Shown here: positions 1 to 8,674 of the stretch, piece after piece
Layout of the letters: each line of letters opens with the position of its first letter
Position numbering within the stretch: position 1 is the first letter of the stretch
Source of the DNA: Chryseobacterium scophthalmum
GTDB taxonomy: Bacteria; Bacteroidota; Bacteroidia; Flavobacteriales; Weeksellaceae
Length of the DNA: 64,000 nucleotides
Direction of reading: 5' to 3'
NCBI RefSeq assembly: GCF_900143185.1
Contig: NZ_FSRQ01000001.1
Location: 248,001-312,000 of the forward strand
Program-made: the position numbers and the translations under genes
Notes under the pieces: model-generated
Database searches by the model: none
Seen by the model: the letters and a program-made list of their open reading frames with translations, nothing else
What the model was told of the DNA's origin: nothing

Positions 1-2
1 TC

Positions 3-89
3 GAAAAAGTAAAAAATCTAAGTAAAAGTAAGATCGGAGGTGAAAGAACCGGTCTACAGTTTGAAATAACTGTAAAAAGTAAAAATTGA
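3..89 (+). CDS. C-terminal fragment of an unidentified protein, cut by the window edge
   Basis: An open frame enters from the left edge and ends at a TGA at 87-89, giving 28 residues that finish with QFEITVKSKN. It is rich in Lys and Ser. The fragment is too short to place in a family. It reads in the same direction as purH and ends 117 bases before the purH start, so it is probably the upstream neighbour rather than part of purH. The alternating hydrophobic/polar ending would suit a beta strand, but that is only an impression. Confidence 0.4.
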   Translation, partial: EKVKNLSKSKIGGERTGLQFEITVKSKN

Positions 90-161
90 AAAGTCCCGAA
101 AAGGATGATTTAACCAAGTATAGGACAAAATCCTGTGCTAAAAATGAAAGTAAAAATGAGT

Positions 162-185
162 GAAAATCGCAGTCTTGCGGTTTTC
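162..185 (+). promoter_or_regulatory. Hairpin in the purH leader
   Basis: A 10-bp stem (gaaaatcgca pairing with tgcggttttc, one G-U pair) closes on a 4-nt loop, 21 nt before the purH ATG at 207. No T-run follows, so it does not look like a terminator. It could be an RNA structure affecting purH translation or a processing site. It matches no purine riboswitch I know. Confidence 0.3.
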
Positions 186-206
186 GCTTGCAAAAATGAA
201 AAATCT

Positions 207-1721
207 ATGAGCAAGAGAGTTTTGATCAGTGTTTCTGACAAAAGCGGATTAACAGAATTCGCACAGTTTTTGGAATCCCAAAATTATGAATTGATTTCTA
301 CTGGCGGGACATTCAAACATTTGAAAGAGGCTGGTTTAAATCCAATTCAGATTGATGAAGTAACCGATTTTCCTGAAATGTTGGATGGAAGAGTGAAAAC
401 TTTACACCCAAAAGTTCACGGTGGTTTATTGGCGGTTCGTTCAAACGAAGAACACATGAAAACCGTTCAAGAGCACGGAATTGGCTTGATCGACATGGTA
501 ATCGTGAATCTTTACCCTTTCTTTGAGAATGTAAATAAAGACATTGCTCTTCACGAAAAAGTAGAATTTATCGACATCGGAGGTCCTTCAATGCTTCGTT
601 CTGCAGCTAAAAATTTTGATTCTGTAACAGTACTTACTGACGTTGAAGATTACGCAAAAGTAAGAATCGAGATGGAACAAAACGGTGATACGTATATTGA
701 AACTCGTAAAAAATTAGCAGGAAAAGTATTCAATTTGACTTCAGCTTATGATGCAGCAATTTCAAGAATGCTTTTAGATGAAGAATATCCAACTTATTTA
801 AGCGCTTCTTATAAAAAAGTTGCTGACCTTAGATATGGTGAAAACCCTCATCAAACTGCTGCTTATTATGCTTCTACTTTCGAAAATGGAGCAATGAAAG
901 ATTTCGAACAATTGGGAGGTAAAGAATTGTCTTTCAACAATCTTCGTGATATGGATCTTTGCTGGAAAGTAGTTACAGAGTTCAAAGAAGAAATGGCTTG
1001 TTGTGCTGTAAAGCATTCTACACCTTGTGGAGTTGCGATCGGAACTTCGGCTTTAGAAACTTATGCAAAAACTTTCGAATGTGATCCTGTTTCTATCTTT
1101 GGCGGAATTGTTGCAATGAACTACAAAATCGACGCAGCAACAGCTGAAGAATTAAACAAAACATTCCTTGAGATTGTAATGGCTCCGGATTTTGATGAAG
1201 AAGCTTTGGAAGTTTTAAGAAAAAAGAAAAATTTAAGAATTATAAAAATCGTAAACCCTGTTTCTGACAAACAAACTTGGGTGAAGGTTGATGGTGGAAT
1301 TTTAGTTCAGGACAACGACAGTATTTTCTCTGATGATATTAAAGTAGTTACTGAAACCCAGCCTACAGAAGAACAGAAAAAAGCATTATTATTCTCTCAG
1401 AGAGTGGTAAAATATGTGAAATCTAACGCGATTGTAGTTTCTAACGGAATTCAGGCTTTCGGAATCGGAGGCGGACAAGTGAACAGAATCTGGGCAACTC
1501 AACAAGCAATTGAAAGAGCAAAAGAAAAATTCTCAGGAGATTTAGTTTTAGCTTCTGATGCGTTTTTCCCTTTCCGTGATGTGGTAGATTTCTGCGCTCA
1601 GGAAGGTATTACTGCAATTATTCAGCCGGGTGGAAGTGTTAAAGACCAAGACAGCATCGAAGCGGCAAATGAGCACAAGATTCCGATGATGTTTACTGGA
1701 ATTAGACATTTTTTCCATTAA
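207..1721 (+). CDS. purH: Bifunctional AICAR transformylase / IMP cyclohydrolase PurH
   Basis: Catalyses the last two steps of IMP synthesis: formylation of AICAR with 10-formyl-THF and ring closure to IMP, in the cytoplasm. The N-terminal MGS-like cyclohydrolase domain (about residues 1-195) shows STGGTF and [10 protein letters not shown]. The C-terminal transformylase domain carries [20 protein letters not shown] and GIGGGQVNR. The frame is open from 135, but the family begins at [14 protein letters not shown], so I start at 207, giving 504 residues, the usual length. The 24 extra codons upstream contain a hairpin and read as leader. purD follows 88 bp downstream in the same direction with its own promoter, and guaA comes next, making a small purine cluster. 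Confidence 0.97.
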   Translation: MSKRVLISVSDKSGLTEFAQFLESQNYELISTGGTFKHLKEAGLNPIQIDEVTDFPEMLDGRVKTLHPKVHGGLLAVRSNEEHMKTVQEHGIGLIDMVIVNLYPFFENVNKDIALHEKVEFIDIGGPSMLRSAAKNFDSVTVLTDVEDYAKVRIEMEQNGDTYIETRKKLAGKVFNLTSAYDAAISRMLLDEEYPTYLSASYKKVADLRYGENPHQTAAYYASTFENGAMKDFEQLGGKELSFNNLRDMDLCWKVVTEFKEEMACCAVKHSTPCGVAIGTSALETYAKTFECDPVSIFGGIVAMNYKIDAATAEELNKTFLEIVMAPDFDEEALEVLRKKKNLRIIKIVNPVSDKQTWVKVDGGILVQDNDSIFSDDIKVVTETQPTEEQKKALLFSQRVVKYVKSNAIVVSNGIQAFGIGGGQVNRIWATQQAIERAKEKFSGDLVLASDAFFPFRDVVDFCAQEGITAIIQPGGSVKDQDSIEAANEHKIPMMFTGIRHFFH

Positions 1722-1750
1722 TTAAAATAGAATTAAAAAATAATTTGAGA

Positions 1751-1782
1751 TTGTATTTATAGCATTCAAAATTATATATTTG
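1751..1782 (+). promoter_or_regulatory. Bacteroidota-type promoter of purD
   Basis: A -33-like TTG at 1751-1753 is followed after 21 nt by TAtaTTTG at 1775-1782, matching the flavobacterial TAnnTTTG -7 box. The purD ATG lies 27 nt further on. This suggests purD can be transcribed independently of purH. Confidence 0.55.
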
Positions 1783-1809
1783 TACAATAGACTAGATAAT
1801 AAATAAAGT

Positions 1810-3048
1810 ATGAGAATATTAATCATAGGTGAAGGTGGAAGAGAATCTGCTTTGGCAGCAAAACTTCAGAAGGATTCTAGAGTGAGTCATATGTTTTTCG
1901 CCAACGGAAATGCAACTACTGGTGCGATAGGAAAAAATGTTCATTTATCAGAGATTAAAGAACTTAGAGATTTTGCAATTAAAGAGAAAGTAGATCTTAC
2001 GATTGTAGGACCAGAAGCTCCTTTAGTAGCTGGTTTGAAGGATGAATTTAAGAAGCATGGTCTTAAAGTTTTCGGTCCGAATCAGAAAGTAGCAAGTCTT
2101 GAAGGAAGTAAGGCTTTCTCTAAGAAATTTATGCAGACCTATGATATCAAAACTGCAAAAGCGGTAGTGTTTGATTCTTATCCTGAAGCTAAAGAATATG
2201 TTCAGAATCAGGAATATCCTTTAGTGGTAAAAGCAAGTGGTCTTGCTGGTGGAAAAGGAGTTGTAATCTGCGAAACTTTAGAAGAAGCAGAAGCTACAAT
2301 TCACGATTTTATGATCAGAAGAATCTATGGCGATGCAGGAATTCGTTTGGTTATCGAAGAATATTTAGTAGGTTTTGAAGCGTCAATTATTGCATTCTCA
2401 AATGGTGAAAAAATATATCCATGTATTGCTGCTAAAGATTACAAAAAAGTAGGAAATGGTGATACTGGTCCAAATACAGGAGGAATGGGTTCTGTGGCTC
2501 CAAGCCCTGAATTCACTGAAGTACATTACGTTGATTTCGAAAATAATATTTTGAACCCAACCGTAAAAGGTCTTAAAGCTGAAGGTTTCACTTTCAAAGG
2601 AATGATTTTCTTTGGATTGATGATTACTAAAAACGGAACTTACTTATTAGAATACAACATGAGATTTGGTGATCCTGAAACTCAGGTTTTGATGGCATTA
2701 ATGGAAAATAATCTGTTGGATGTTATCAACGACTGTATGGAAGGAAAAGAAATTGAACTTAAATTTAAAGACGAAAAAGCAGTTTGTCTTGTAATGTGTT
2801 CAGGAGGTTATCCTAGAAATATCGAAACCGGTTTTGAAATCACTGGTGAAGAAAAAGTAAGACACAGTCAGCTTTTATACGCAGGAGCAATCAAAAAAGG
2901 AGATAAAGTAGTTTCTAACGGCGGTAGAGTTTTAAATATCGTTGCAACAGGCGCTACTTACGAAGATGCCCGCAAAAAAGTTTACGAAGACGCAAGTCAT
3001 GTACATTTCGATTACGGCTTCTACAGAGAAGACATCGGAAAGTTTTAA
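1810..3048 (+). CDS. purD: Phosphoribosylamine-glycine ligase PurD
   Basis: ATP-dependent ligation of glycine to phosphoribosylamine, the second step of purine synthesis. The 412-residue product has the expected order: an N-terminal Rossmann-like domain (MRILIIGEGGRES), an ATP-grasp domain with VVKASGLAGGKGVVI around residue 140, GDTGPNTGGMG, and the metal-binding stretch LLEYNMRFGDPETQ, then a C-terminal domain ending near HFDYGFYREDIG. Length is normal for the family. It starts at the ATG placed 27 nt after a good TAnnTTTG box and ends at an intrinsic terminator. It lies between purH and guaA on the same strand. Confidence 0.97.
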   Translation: MRILIIGEGGRESALAAKLQKDSRVSHMFFANGNATTGAIGKNVHLSEIKELRDFAIKEKVDLTIVGPEAPLVAGLKDEFKKHGLKVFGPNQKVASLEGSKAFSKKFMQTYDIKTAKAVVFDSYPEAKEYVQNQEYPLVVKASGLAGGKGVVICETLEEAEATIHDFMIRRIYGDAGIRLVIEEYLVGFEASIIAFSNGEKIYPCIAAKDYKKVGNGDTGPNTGGMGSVAPSPEFTEVHYVDFENNILNPTVKGLKAEGFTFKGMIFFGLMITKNGTYLLEYNMRFGDPETQVLMALMENNLLDVINDCMEGKEIELKFKDEKAVCLVMCSGGYPRNIETGFEITGEEKVRHSQLLYAGAIKKGDKVVSNGGRVLNIVATGATYEDARKKVYEDASHVHFDYGFYREDIGKF

Positions 3049-3061
3049 TAAAATCATGAAA

Positions 3062-3092
3062 AAAGATTTGGAGCTATTCCAAGTCTTTTTTT
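3062..3092 (+). terminator. Intrinsic terminator after purD
   Basis: An 11-bp stem (3062-3072 with 3078-3088, one G-U pair) and a 5-nt loop, followed by a T-run, placed 13 nt after the purD stop. Confidence 0.75.
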
Positions 3093-3170
3093 GTAAAACA
3101 ATTTATATTGAGAAGTTAGAAATTAGAGCTTAGAAATTAGTTTTATTTTACAGTTTAGCCTAAACTTTTC

Positions 3171-3197
3171 ATCATTTATCAATCATCATTTATCAAT
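3171..3197. repeat. Short tandem direct repeat in the guaA leader
   Basis: The 13-mer atcatttatcaat occurs twice (3171-3183 and 3185-3197) directly before the guaA ATG at 3205. A little upstream, gttta/taaac forms a small palindrome at 3154-3166. Two units are too few for any array. The likely effect, if any, is on guaA leader composition. Confidence 0.5.
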
Positions 3198-3204
3198 TAT
3201 AAAA

Positions 3205-4734
3205 ATGAACAACGGTATTATCATATTAGATTTCGGATCTCAGTACAACCAGCTTATCGGAAGAAGAATCCGTGAGATGGGTGTTTATTCCGAAATTTTA
3301 CCTTTCAATACACCATTAGAAACAATTTTAGAAAAGCAACCGAGAGGAATTATCCTTTCGGGAGGTCCAAGTTCTGTAAATGCAGAAAATGCACATTTAG
3401 TTGAAAAAGAACTGTACGAACAAGGAATTCCTGTTTTGGGAATTTGCTACGGAATGCAGTTAACAGCACATCTTTTAGGCGGTAAAGTACATAAAGGTGT
3501 AAAAGGTGAGTACGGAAAAGCACATTTGGAAATTGTAAAAGAATCTTCTTTATTGAAAGGGGTTACCAACGATTCTATTGTTTGGATGAGCCACTTTGAC
3601 GAAGTGGGAGAATTACCTGCAGGTTTTGAATTAAATGCAAAATCTGGTGTAATTGCTTCAATTTCTAATGAAGATAAAAAAATCTATTGTGTACAGTTTC
3701 ACCCGGAAGTTTCTCACACAGAAGAAGGTGGAAAAATGTTAGAAAATTTCGTTTTCTCAATCTGTAATGCAGAGAAAAACTGGAAACTGACCAATTATAT
3801 CGACAAAACAGTTGCAGAAATTAAAGAAAGAGTAGGAGATCAGAAAGTAATTCTTGGTCTTTCAGGTGGAGTAGATTCTTCTGTTGCAGCAGTTTTAATT
3901 CATAAAGCGATTGGTGATCAATTGACTTGTATCTTTGTAGATACAGGGTTGTTGAGAAAAGATGAAGATGTAAAAGTAATGCAGAATTACGGTGAGCATT
4001 TTCATATGAACATTAAGCTTGTTGATGCTAAAGAAAGATTCTTATCTAAATTAGCTGGAGTTGATGATCCTGAAGCTAAAAGAAAAATCATCGGGAACGA
4101 ATTTATTCACGTTTTTGATGAAGAATCTCATAAAATTGAAGGGGCTAAATTCTTAGCTCAGGGAACAATTTATCCTGACGTAATTGAAAGTCAGTCTGTA
4201 AACGGTCCTTCTGCAGTAATCAAATCTCACCACAACGTTGGTGGACTTCCAGAAGATATGGAATTTGAATTATTGGAGCCTTTAAGAGAATTATTCAAAG
4301 ACGAAGTAAGAAAAGTAGGTGAGGAATTAGGTATTCCTCATCATTTGGTACACAGACATCCTTTCCCTGGTCCTGGTTTAGGAATCAGAATTTTGGGCGC
4401 AGTTGACGCTGAAAAAGTGAAAATCCTTCAGGAAGCAGATGATATTTTCATCGAAGAATTATACAAAAACGATTTGTATGAGAAAGTTTCTCAGGCTTTC
4501 GTGGTACTTCTTCCTGTAAAATCTGTAGGAGTAATGGGTGACGAAAGAACTTACGAATACACTGCGGTGGTTCGTTCAGCCAACACGATCGACTTTATGA
4601 CGGCAACGTGGAGCAGACTTCCTTACGAGTTTTTAGATACTGTTTCAAGCAGAATCATCAACGAAGTAAGAGGAATCAACAGAGTAGCTTACGATATTTC
4701 AAGCAAACCACCTGCAACCATCGAGTGGGAATAG
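3205..4734 (+). CDS. guaA: GMP synthase (glutamine-hydrolysing) GuaA
   Basis: Converts XMP to GMP using ATP and glutamine. The 509-residue protein has a class I glutamine amidotransferase domain: SGGPSSV near 53-58, the nucleophile Cys81 in GICYGMQ, and His166/Glu168 in FHPEVSHT. The ATP pyrophosphatase domain follows with the PP-loop GLSGGVDSS at 218-226, and the C-terminal dimerisation domain ends in KPPATIEWE as is standard. All catalytic residues are present. It completes the purine group purH-purD-guaA but is separated from purD by a terminator and a 156-bp spacer, so it is probably a separate transcript. An intrinsic terminator follows 22 bp after the stop. Confidence 0.98.
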   Translation: MNNGIIILDFGSQYNQLIGRRIREMGVYSEILPFNTPLETILEKQPRGIILSGGPSSVNAENAHLVEKELYEQGIPVLGICYGMQLTAHLLGGKVHKGVKGEYGKAHLEIVKESSLLKGVTNDSIVWMSHFDEVGELPAGFELNAKSGVIASISNEDKKIYCVQFHPEVSHTEEGGKMLENFVFSICNAEKNWKLTNYIDKTVAEIKERVGDQKVILGLSGGVDSSVAAVLIHKAIGDQLTCIFVDTGLLRKDEDVKVMQNYGEHFHMNIKLVDAKERFLSKLAGVDDPEAKRKIIGNEFIHVFDEESHKIEGAKFLAQGTIYPDVIESQSVNGPSAVIKSHHNVGGLPEDMEFELLEPLRELFKDEVRKVGEELGIPHHLVHRHPFPGPGLGIRILGAVDAEKVKILQEADDIFIEELYKNDLYEKVSQAFVVLLPVKSVGVMGDERTYEYTAVVRSANTIDFMTATWSRLPYEFLDTVSSRIINEVRGINRVAYDISSKPPATIEWE

Positions 4735-4756
4735 TTTTGACTTGAATTTTAAATAT

Positions 4757-4784
4757 AAATCCTGCCTTTTGGCGGGATTTTTTC
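4757..4784 (+). terminator. Intrinsic terminator after guaA
   Basis: A GC-rich 10-bp stem (aaatcctgcc with ggcgggattt, one G-U pair) with a TTTT loop, followed by a T-run. Confidence 0.8.
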
Positions 4785-4817
4785 GTATATTTCTAAGATA
4801 TATTTTATCACGATTCT

Positions 4818-5645
4818 ATGAAAAATAAAATTATTGTTCTATTAGTTTTTCTTGTTTTTATTAAAAATTATTCCCAGAAAAGATTTGTTTACGAATACAA
4901 ATTCGTTCCGGATGTTTCAAAAAAAGATTCTGTGCTTACAGATTATATGAATTTGGATTCCGATATGAAAAATTCGGTTTTTTACAGTTCGTTTAAAAAT
5001 GTTTCTGATTCTTTAAGACAAGAAATGGCAAGTAATAAATCTATAAAAGCAAATTTACCCTACTACAATCCTAATTTAATTTACACCATCACAAAAAACT
5101 ATTCTAAAAATTCTGTTGCCTATCACATCAAAGATAGTGGAGTGAAATTTAAATTAACTGAAATAAAACCAATTAATTGGAAGATTTTAAAAGAAACGAA
5201 AACCATCAATAATTTAAAGTGTCAGAAAGCAACAACAGATTTGTACGGTAGAAAATGGATTGCATGGTTTAGTCCTGAAATCGCCATTCAAGATGGTCCG
5301 TATAAATTTAATAATCTTCCTGGTTTAATTGTGAAAATTGAAGACACAGATAAAAATCATTCATTTGAACTTACTGAAATTAAAAATATAAAAAATTTAA
5401 AATTAAGTAATGATTATAAAAATGAGAAAGAAATCACTCAAAAACAACTTAATCAATTATTTGACGATCGAGCTAAAAATATAAATTCAAATATTGGCGA
5501 AATGTTTGTTCAGCAAAATTCAGTTGGAATTGTAATGAAAGATGGAAATGTAATTCAACTTGATAAAAGTACAAAAAATGTAGAAAAAGAACTTGAAAAT
5601 GCTGTGAAAAGAACAAATAATCCGATAGAGTTGAAAGTTGAATAA
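4818..5645 (+). CDS. GLPGLI family secreted protein
   Basis: A 275-residue protein with an N-terminal signal peptide (hydrophobic residues 4-18, likely cleavage before Gln20). The signature is the block around residues 150-175: WIAWFSPEI, then DGPYKFNNLPGLIVKIED, the motif that names the GLPGLI family of Bacteroidota. No enzymatic function is established for this family; many members are predicted to be exported. The C-terminal third is Lys/Asn-rich and probably extended. It stands alone between the guaA terminator and a convergent DMT transporter, sharing a bidirectional terminator with it. Confidence 0.85.
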   Translation: MKNKIIVLLVFLVFIKNYSQKRFVYEYKFVPDVSKKDSVLTDYMNLDSDMKNSVFYSSFKNVSDSLRQEMASNKSIKANLPYYNPNLIYTITKNYSKNSVAYHIKDSGVKFKLTEIKPINWKILKETKTINNLKCQKATTDLYGRKWIAWFSPEIAIQDGPYKFNNLPGLIVKIEDTDKNHSFELTEIKNIKNLKLSNDYKNEKEITQKQLNQLFDDRAKNINSNIGEMFVQQNSVGIVMKDGNVIQLDKSTKNVEKELENAVKRTNNPIELKVE

Positions 5646-5680
5646 AGACTGTTAATTCTACGGAATTTAATTGTATACAA

Positions 5681-5710
5681 AGAAATCCTGTCTCAGAAGA
5701 CAGGATTTCT
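5681..5710. terminator. Bidirectional terminator between convergent genes
   Basis: A perfect 13-bp inverted repeat (5681-5693 with 5698-5710) with a 4-nt loop, flanked by A-rich and T-rich sequence on both sides. It can serve both the GLPGLI gene and the DMT transporter gene. Confidence 0.8.
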
Positions 5711-5729
5711 TAATTTAAATATTATTAAA

Positions 5730-6599
5730 TTATTTCTTTTTCTTCCTTGAAATAATAGATTGTAATATCACAGATATTATCACAAAAGTCAATCCGAAAT
5801 AAAATGAAGTATTCACTTCTCTTCCTTCATCAAAAAATAGAAAAGCAATAATAATTGCATAAATAGGTTCTAAATTGAAACTTAAATTTACTGTAAAAGC
5901 GGAAAGCTTTTTAAGCGATTCAGCAAAAAGGACATACAAACCTACCGTGCAAAGTAAGGCCAGTAATATCAGATAAAAAGTGTCTTTTAAATTAGGAATA
6001 AATTGCTCATTTGGAAAGAAGTAATAGTAAAAAGGCAATAAAACGGTCAATCCTAAAGCTCCGGCCAACATCTGATAATAATTGATGACTTGGCTGTCAT
6101 ATTTCTGAACCAATCTTTCATTATAAATAGTGTACAATGCGGCAAAAGCTGAGGAAATTATACCTAGAATAATTCCGATTTGATACGATGCATCAAAATG
6201 AAAGATCAGACTGATTCCAAATAAAGTAAGCGCACTAAGAAAAAGCTGAATAAATTTATACTTCGTTTTGTTAAGTAATGGTTCGAATATCGCAGTGAAA
6301 AAACTGGTCAGACAATAACATACAACGCCGATTGAAATGTTGGAATATTTTATACTCGCATAAAAGAATATCCAGTGTATGGTAATGATAAGCCCGATTT
6401 TTCCAATGTTAAAAGCTTCTTTCGAAGACTTTAGTTTTTTAATTTTGAAAATTTTTAAACTTAAAAATAAAAATATAGCTGAAAATAAAACCCGGTACCA
6501 AACCAATGGAATTTCGCTAAGAGAGATGAGTTTGCCGAATACACCTGTGAATCCAGCTAAAAGAACTGCAGTATGCAGTATTAGATATGATTTTTTCAT
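5730..6599 (-). CDS. DMT superfamily (EamA) transporter
   Basis: A 289-residue inner-membrane protein with about ten hydrophobic segments arranged as two EamA repeats: helices 1-5 end near residue 140 and helices 6-10 fill the C-terminal half, with Phe-rich helices and a Lys-rich cytoplasmic tail (RKKKK). Members export small metabolites such as amino acids or their derivatives; the substrate cannot be read from sequence. It is transcribed alone, divergently from pheA, and shares a terminator with the GLPGLI gene. The ATG gives the canonical first helix (HTAVLLAGFTGVFGK). Confidence 0.85.
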   Translation of the reverse strand: MKKSYLILHTAVLLAGFTGVFGKLISLSEIPLVWYRVLFSAIFLFLSLKIFKIKKLKSSKEAFNIGKIGLIITIHWIFFYASIKYSNISIGVVCYCLTSFFTAIFEPLLNKTKYKFIQLFLSALTLFGISLIFHFDASYQIGIILGIISSAFAALYTIYNERLVQKYDSQVINYYQMLAGALGLTVLLPFYYYFFPNEQFIPNLKDTFYLILLALLCTVGLYVLFAESLKKLSAFTVNLSFNLEPIYAIIIAFLFFDEGREVNTSFYFGLTFVIISVILQSIISRKKKK

Positions 6600-6801
6600 G
6601 AAAAAGGTCTTTGCCTGTTAATAAATAAATTGAATGTGATGAAGGCACAAAGAAATATTTGGTAACAAATGTGCTTCAAAATAAATATTTATTAAGGTGC
6701 AGGAGGCGGAAGACAGCTTTTTCTGTTCATGAAATTATCGAATGATGAGCAAATATAGGAAGAAAATTGATGAGAATTAAAATGACTTGCCCAATATTTT
6801 C

Positions 6802-6809
6802 TACATTTG
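6802..6809 (+). promoter_or_regulatory. -7 box 4 nt before the pheA start
   Basis: TAcaTTTG, the Bacteroidota -7 consensus, ends exactly 4 nt before the pheA ATG at 6814. A transcript starting a few bases after the box would be leaderless or nearly so. No well-spaced -33 TTG is visible. Confidence 0.45.
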
Positions 6810-6813
6810 TCCT

Positions 6814-7650
6814 ATGAAAATAGCATACCTCGGTCCACAAGCCAGTTTCACGCAATTAGCAGCGTCTCAGATTTTCCCGAATGAAGAATTAGTTCCTCAG
6901 TCGAGTATTTTAGATTGCTTTAATGCGGTGAAAAATAATGAAGTAGATAAAGCTGTTGTTCCATTAGAAAACTCTATTGAAGGAACAGTTTCGATGACCC
7001 TCGATTATCTCTATGATTTTGAGGTTTTTATTGAAACCGAATTGGTAATGCCAATTGCACATCATTTGATGATCCATCCCAATAACGAAACTTTTGAAAA
7101 AGTGATTTCTCATCCTCAAGCTTTGGCGCAGACTTTTCATTTCAGATACGAAAATTTTAAAGATATTCCGTCGCAGGATTTCAGTTCTACAGCGGCTTCA
7201 GCAAAGCTGGTTTCTGAAAACCCTCAGGAAAAATGGGCAGCAGTTGCCAACCGATATTCTGCAAAATTGTATGGCTTAAAAATAATTCATGAAAATATTC
7301 AGGATTTTGAACAAAATCATACCAAGTTTATTGTGATCTCAAAAACAAAATCTGCTTTAGATATTCCTTTACCCAGAACTTCAGAAAAAACGTCTTTAAT
7401 CATTACGCTTCCCGAAGATCATGCAGGAGGTCTTCATCAGGTGCTTTCTGTTTTTGCTTGGCGAAAAATGAATCTCTCTAAAATCGAAAGCAGAACACTG
7501 AAAACAGGTTTGGGAAATTATTTTTTCTTCATCAATGTAGCAAGTGAATGGCACAATGTTCTGTCTCAAAATGCAATCGATGAAATTATTTCATTAGGTT
7601 CTAATGTGAAATTTTTAGGACATTATAATGAATATGTTTTTGAAGAATAG
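6814..7650 (+). CDS. pheA: Prephenate dehydratase with ACT domain
   Basis: Decarboxylates and dehydrates prephenate to phenylpyruvate in phenylalanine synthesis. The catalytic domain (about 1-180) begins MKIAYLGPQASFTQ and contains VVPLENSIEGTV and the TKF motif (NHTKFIVI), equivalent to the usual TRF. The regulatory ACT domain (about 195-275) has GGLHQVLSVFAWRKMNLSKIESR, with the ESR typical of Phe-binding ACT domains. The length is 278 residues with no chorismate mutase domain, so it is a monofunctional enzyme. A longer frame from a TTG at 6787 overlaps the promoter box and was rejected. It is transcribed divergently from the DMT transporter. Confidence 0.94.
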   Translation: MKIAYLGPQASFTQLAASQIFPNEELVPQSSILDCFNAVKNNEVDKAVVPLENSIEGTVSMTLDYLYDFEVFIETELVMPIAHHLMIHPNNETFEKVISHPQALAQTFHFRYENFKDIPSQDFSSTAASAKLVSENPQEKWAAVANRYSAKLYGLKIIHENIQDFEQNHTKFIVISKTKSALDIPLPRTSEKTSLIITLPEDHAGGLHQVLSVFAWRKMNLSKIESRTLKTGLGNYFFFINVASEWHNVLSQNAIDEIISLGSNVKFLGHYNEYVFEE

Positions 7651-7809
7651 CATTTTTTAAATTCTTAATTTGAATGTTAATTAATTCTACAACTTAATAT
7701 TTAGGTGAAATAAATTCGTCTGTTAGAGAGGATTAATTCATATAATTTGAAACTCTTTTCTTTAAATTAAGATTTTTTTTGAATCTGAATAAATGAAAAT
7801 ATTGAATTG

Positions 7810-7846
7810 CAGAAATTTAGGTAAACAATAATTGCCAAAATTTCTG
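7810..7846. repeat. Inverted repeat upstream of a membrane-protein gene
   Basis: cagaaattt (7810-7818) and aaatttctg (7838-7846) form a perfect 9-bp inverted repeat with a 19-nt spacer, ending 27 nt before the ATG at 7874. It could be an operator or chance in AT-rich DNA. The rest of 7651-7873 shows nothing else recognisable. Confidence 0.3.
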
Positions 7847-7873
7847 TAATTTACATTTCCAAAATTTTCACAG

Positions 7874-8575
7874 ATGATAGATAAATTAAAATCTAAAAAC
7901 AGTATTAATGATGAATTTAAATATGTTACCAAACTTATAAGCCGTGCGACATTTAGCTTCCTCAAAATCAATCTTATCGGGCAAATTTCTATTGCTATTT
8001 CATGCATCATTACAATCATTTTAATTATTGCTCAAACTTTTAATAATGGAGGTGGCCCGGTTCATACCAATGGACAAGCTGCCATTTTAGTATTGTTTGC
8101 AGCAAGACCAATTTCTTTTGGATTAACTATTCTAACTGCTTTTGGAGCTCCATTTTTACTTTTCACATTAGGAAATAAATATGTGATAGCTCGAACGATC
8201 AACAGATTGATTGCTGATAAAGGCGAACAAATACTTTTCCCGATGATCGACAGGATTTTAAATAAAGTAAAAGCCAATCAGCCTCAATTATTTCAAAAAG
8301 GAACAGATAAAGCCAAACTTCAGTTAAAAATTTTACAGGAAATAAGAGATTCGAAAGAAAATAAATGGTTCAAGAAAATCATCATTTATGGTTTCAAAAA
8401 AGTTGAACTTGACGAAATAGATTTTAAAGATGAAAATGTAAGCTTTACCGAGATTTTAAAAGGTAAAATTATCGATAAGCTTAAAGATATTTCAGAGCCA
8501 AGCCGACTGTTTTTCTATTTAATTTTAGGATGGCAGACTTTGATTTTGTTGTTGACCGTTTTTAAGGTGATTTAA
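7874..8575 (+). CDS. Uncharacterised membrane protein upstream of an ABC1-type kinase gene
   Basis: A 233-residue protein I do not recognise. Two hydrophobic segments are clear in the N-terminal half (about residues 35-58 and 70-103), a third closes the C-terminus (about 210-230), and between them lies a charged, probably helical cytoplasmic region of some 100 residues rich in Lys and Glu. A Gly/Pro-rich loop (NNGGGPVHTNGQ) joins the first two helices. The ABC1/UbiB-like kinase gene starts 99 bp downstream on the same strand, so the two may be co-transcribed. A role alongside the kinase is only an inference from position. Confidence 0.75.
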   Translation: MIDKLKSKNSINDEFKYVTKLISRATFSFLKINLIGQISIAISCIITIILIIAQTFNNGGGPVHTNGQAAILVLFAARPISFGLTILTAFGAPFLLFTLGNKYVIARTINRLIADKGEQILFPMIDRILNKVKANQPQLFQKGTDKAKLQLKILQEIRDSKENKWFKKIIIYGFKKVELDEIDFKDENVSFTEILKGKIIDKLKDISEPSRLFFYLILGWQTLILLLTVFKVI

Positions 8576-8674
8576 TATTTGCAAAACTTAAATTTGAAGT
8601 TTTAATATTAAAGTTATTTTCAAAAGGAATAATTTTTGAACGTAACTTGCAATTCAATTTATTCTCACTACAAT

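Noticed and set aside
135..206. 24-codon N-terminal extension of purH
   Set aside because: It contains a hairpin and has no counterpart in the family; starting at 207 gives normal length.
2942..3133. 63-residue frame overlapping the purD end
   Set aside because: Shadow of purD in another frame that runs through the purD terminator; no recognisable product.
3171..3197. Possible start of a CRISPR-like array
   Set aside because: Only two tandem 13-mers without spacers; no cas genes in the window.
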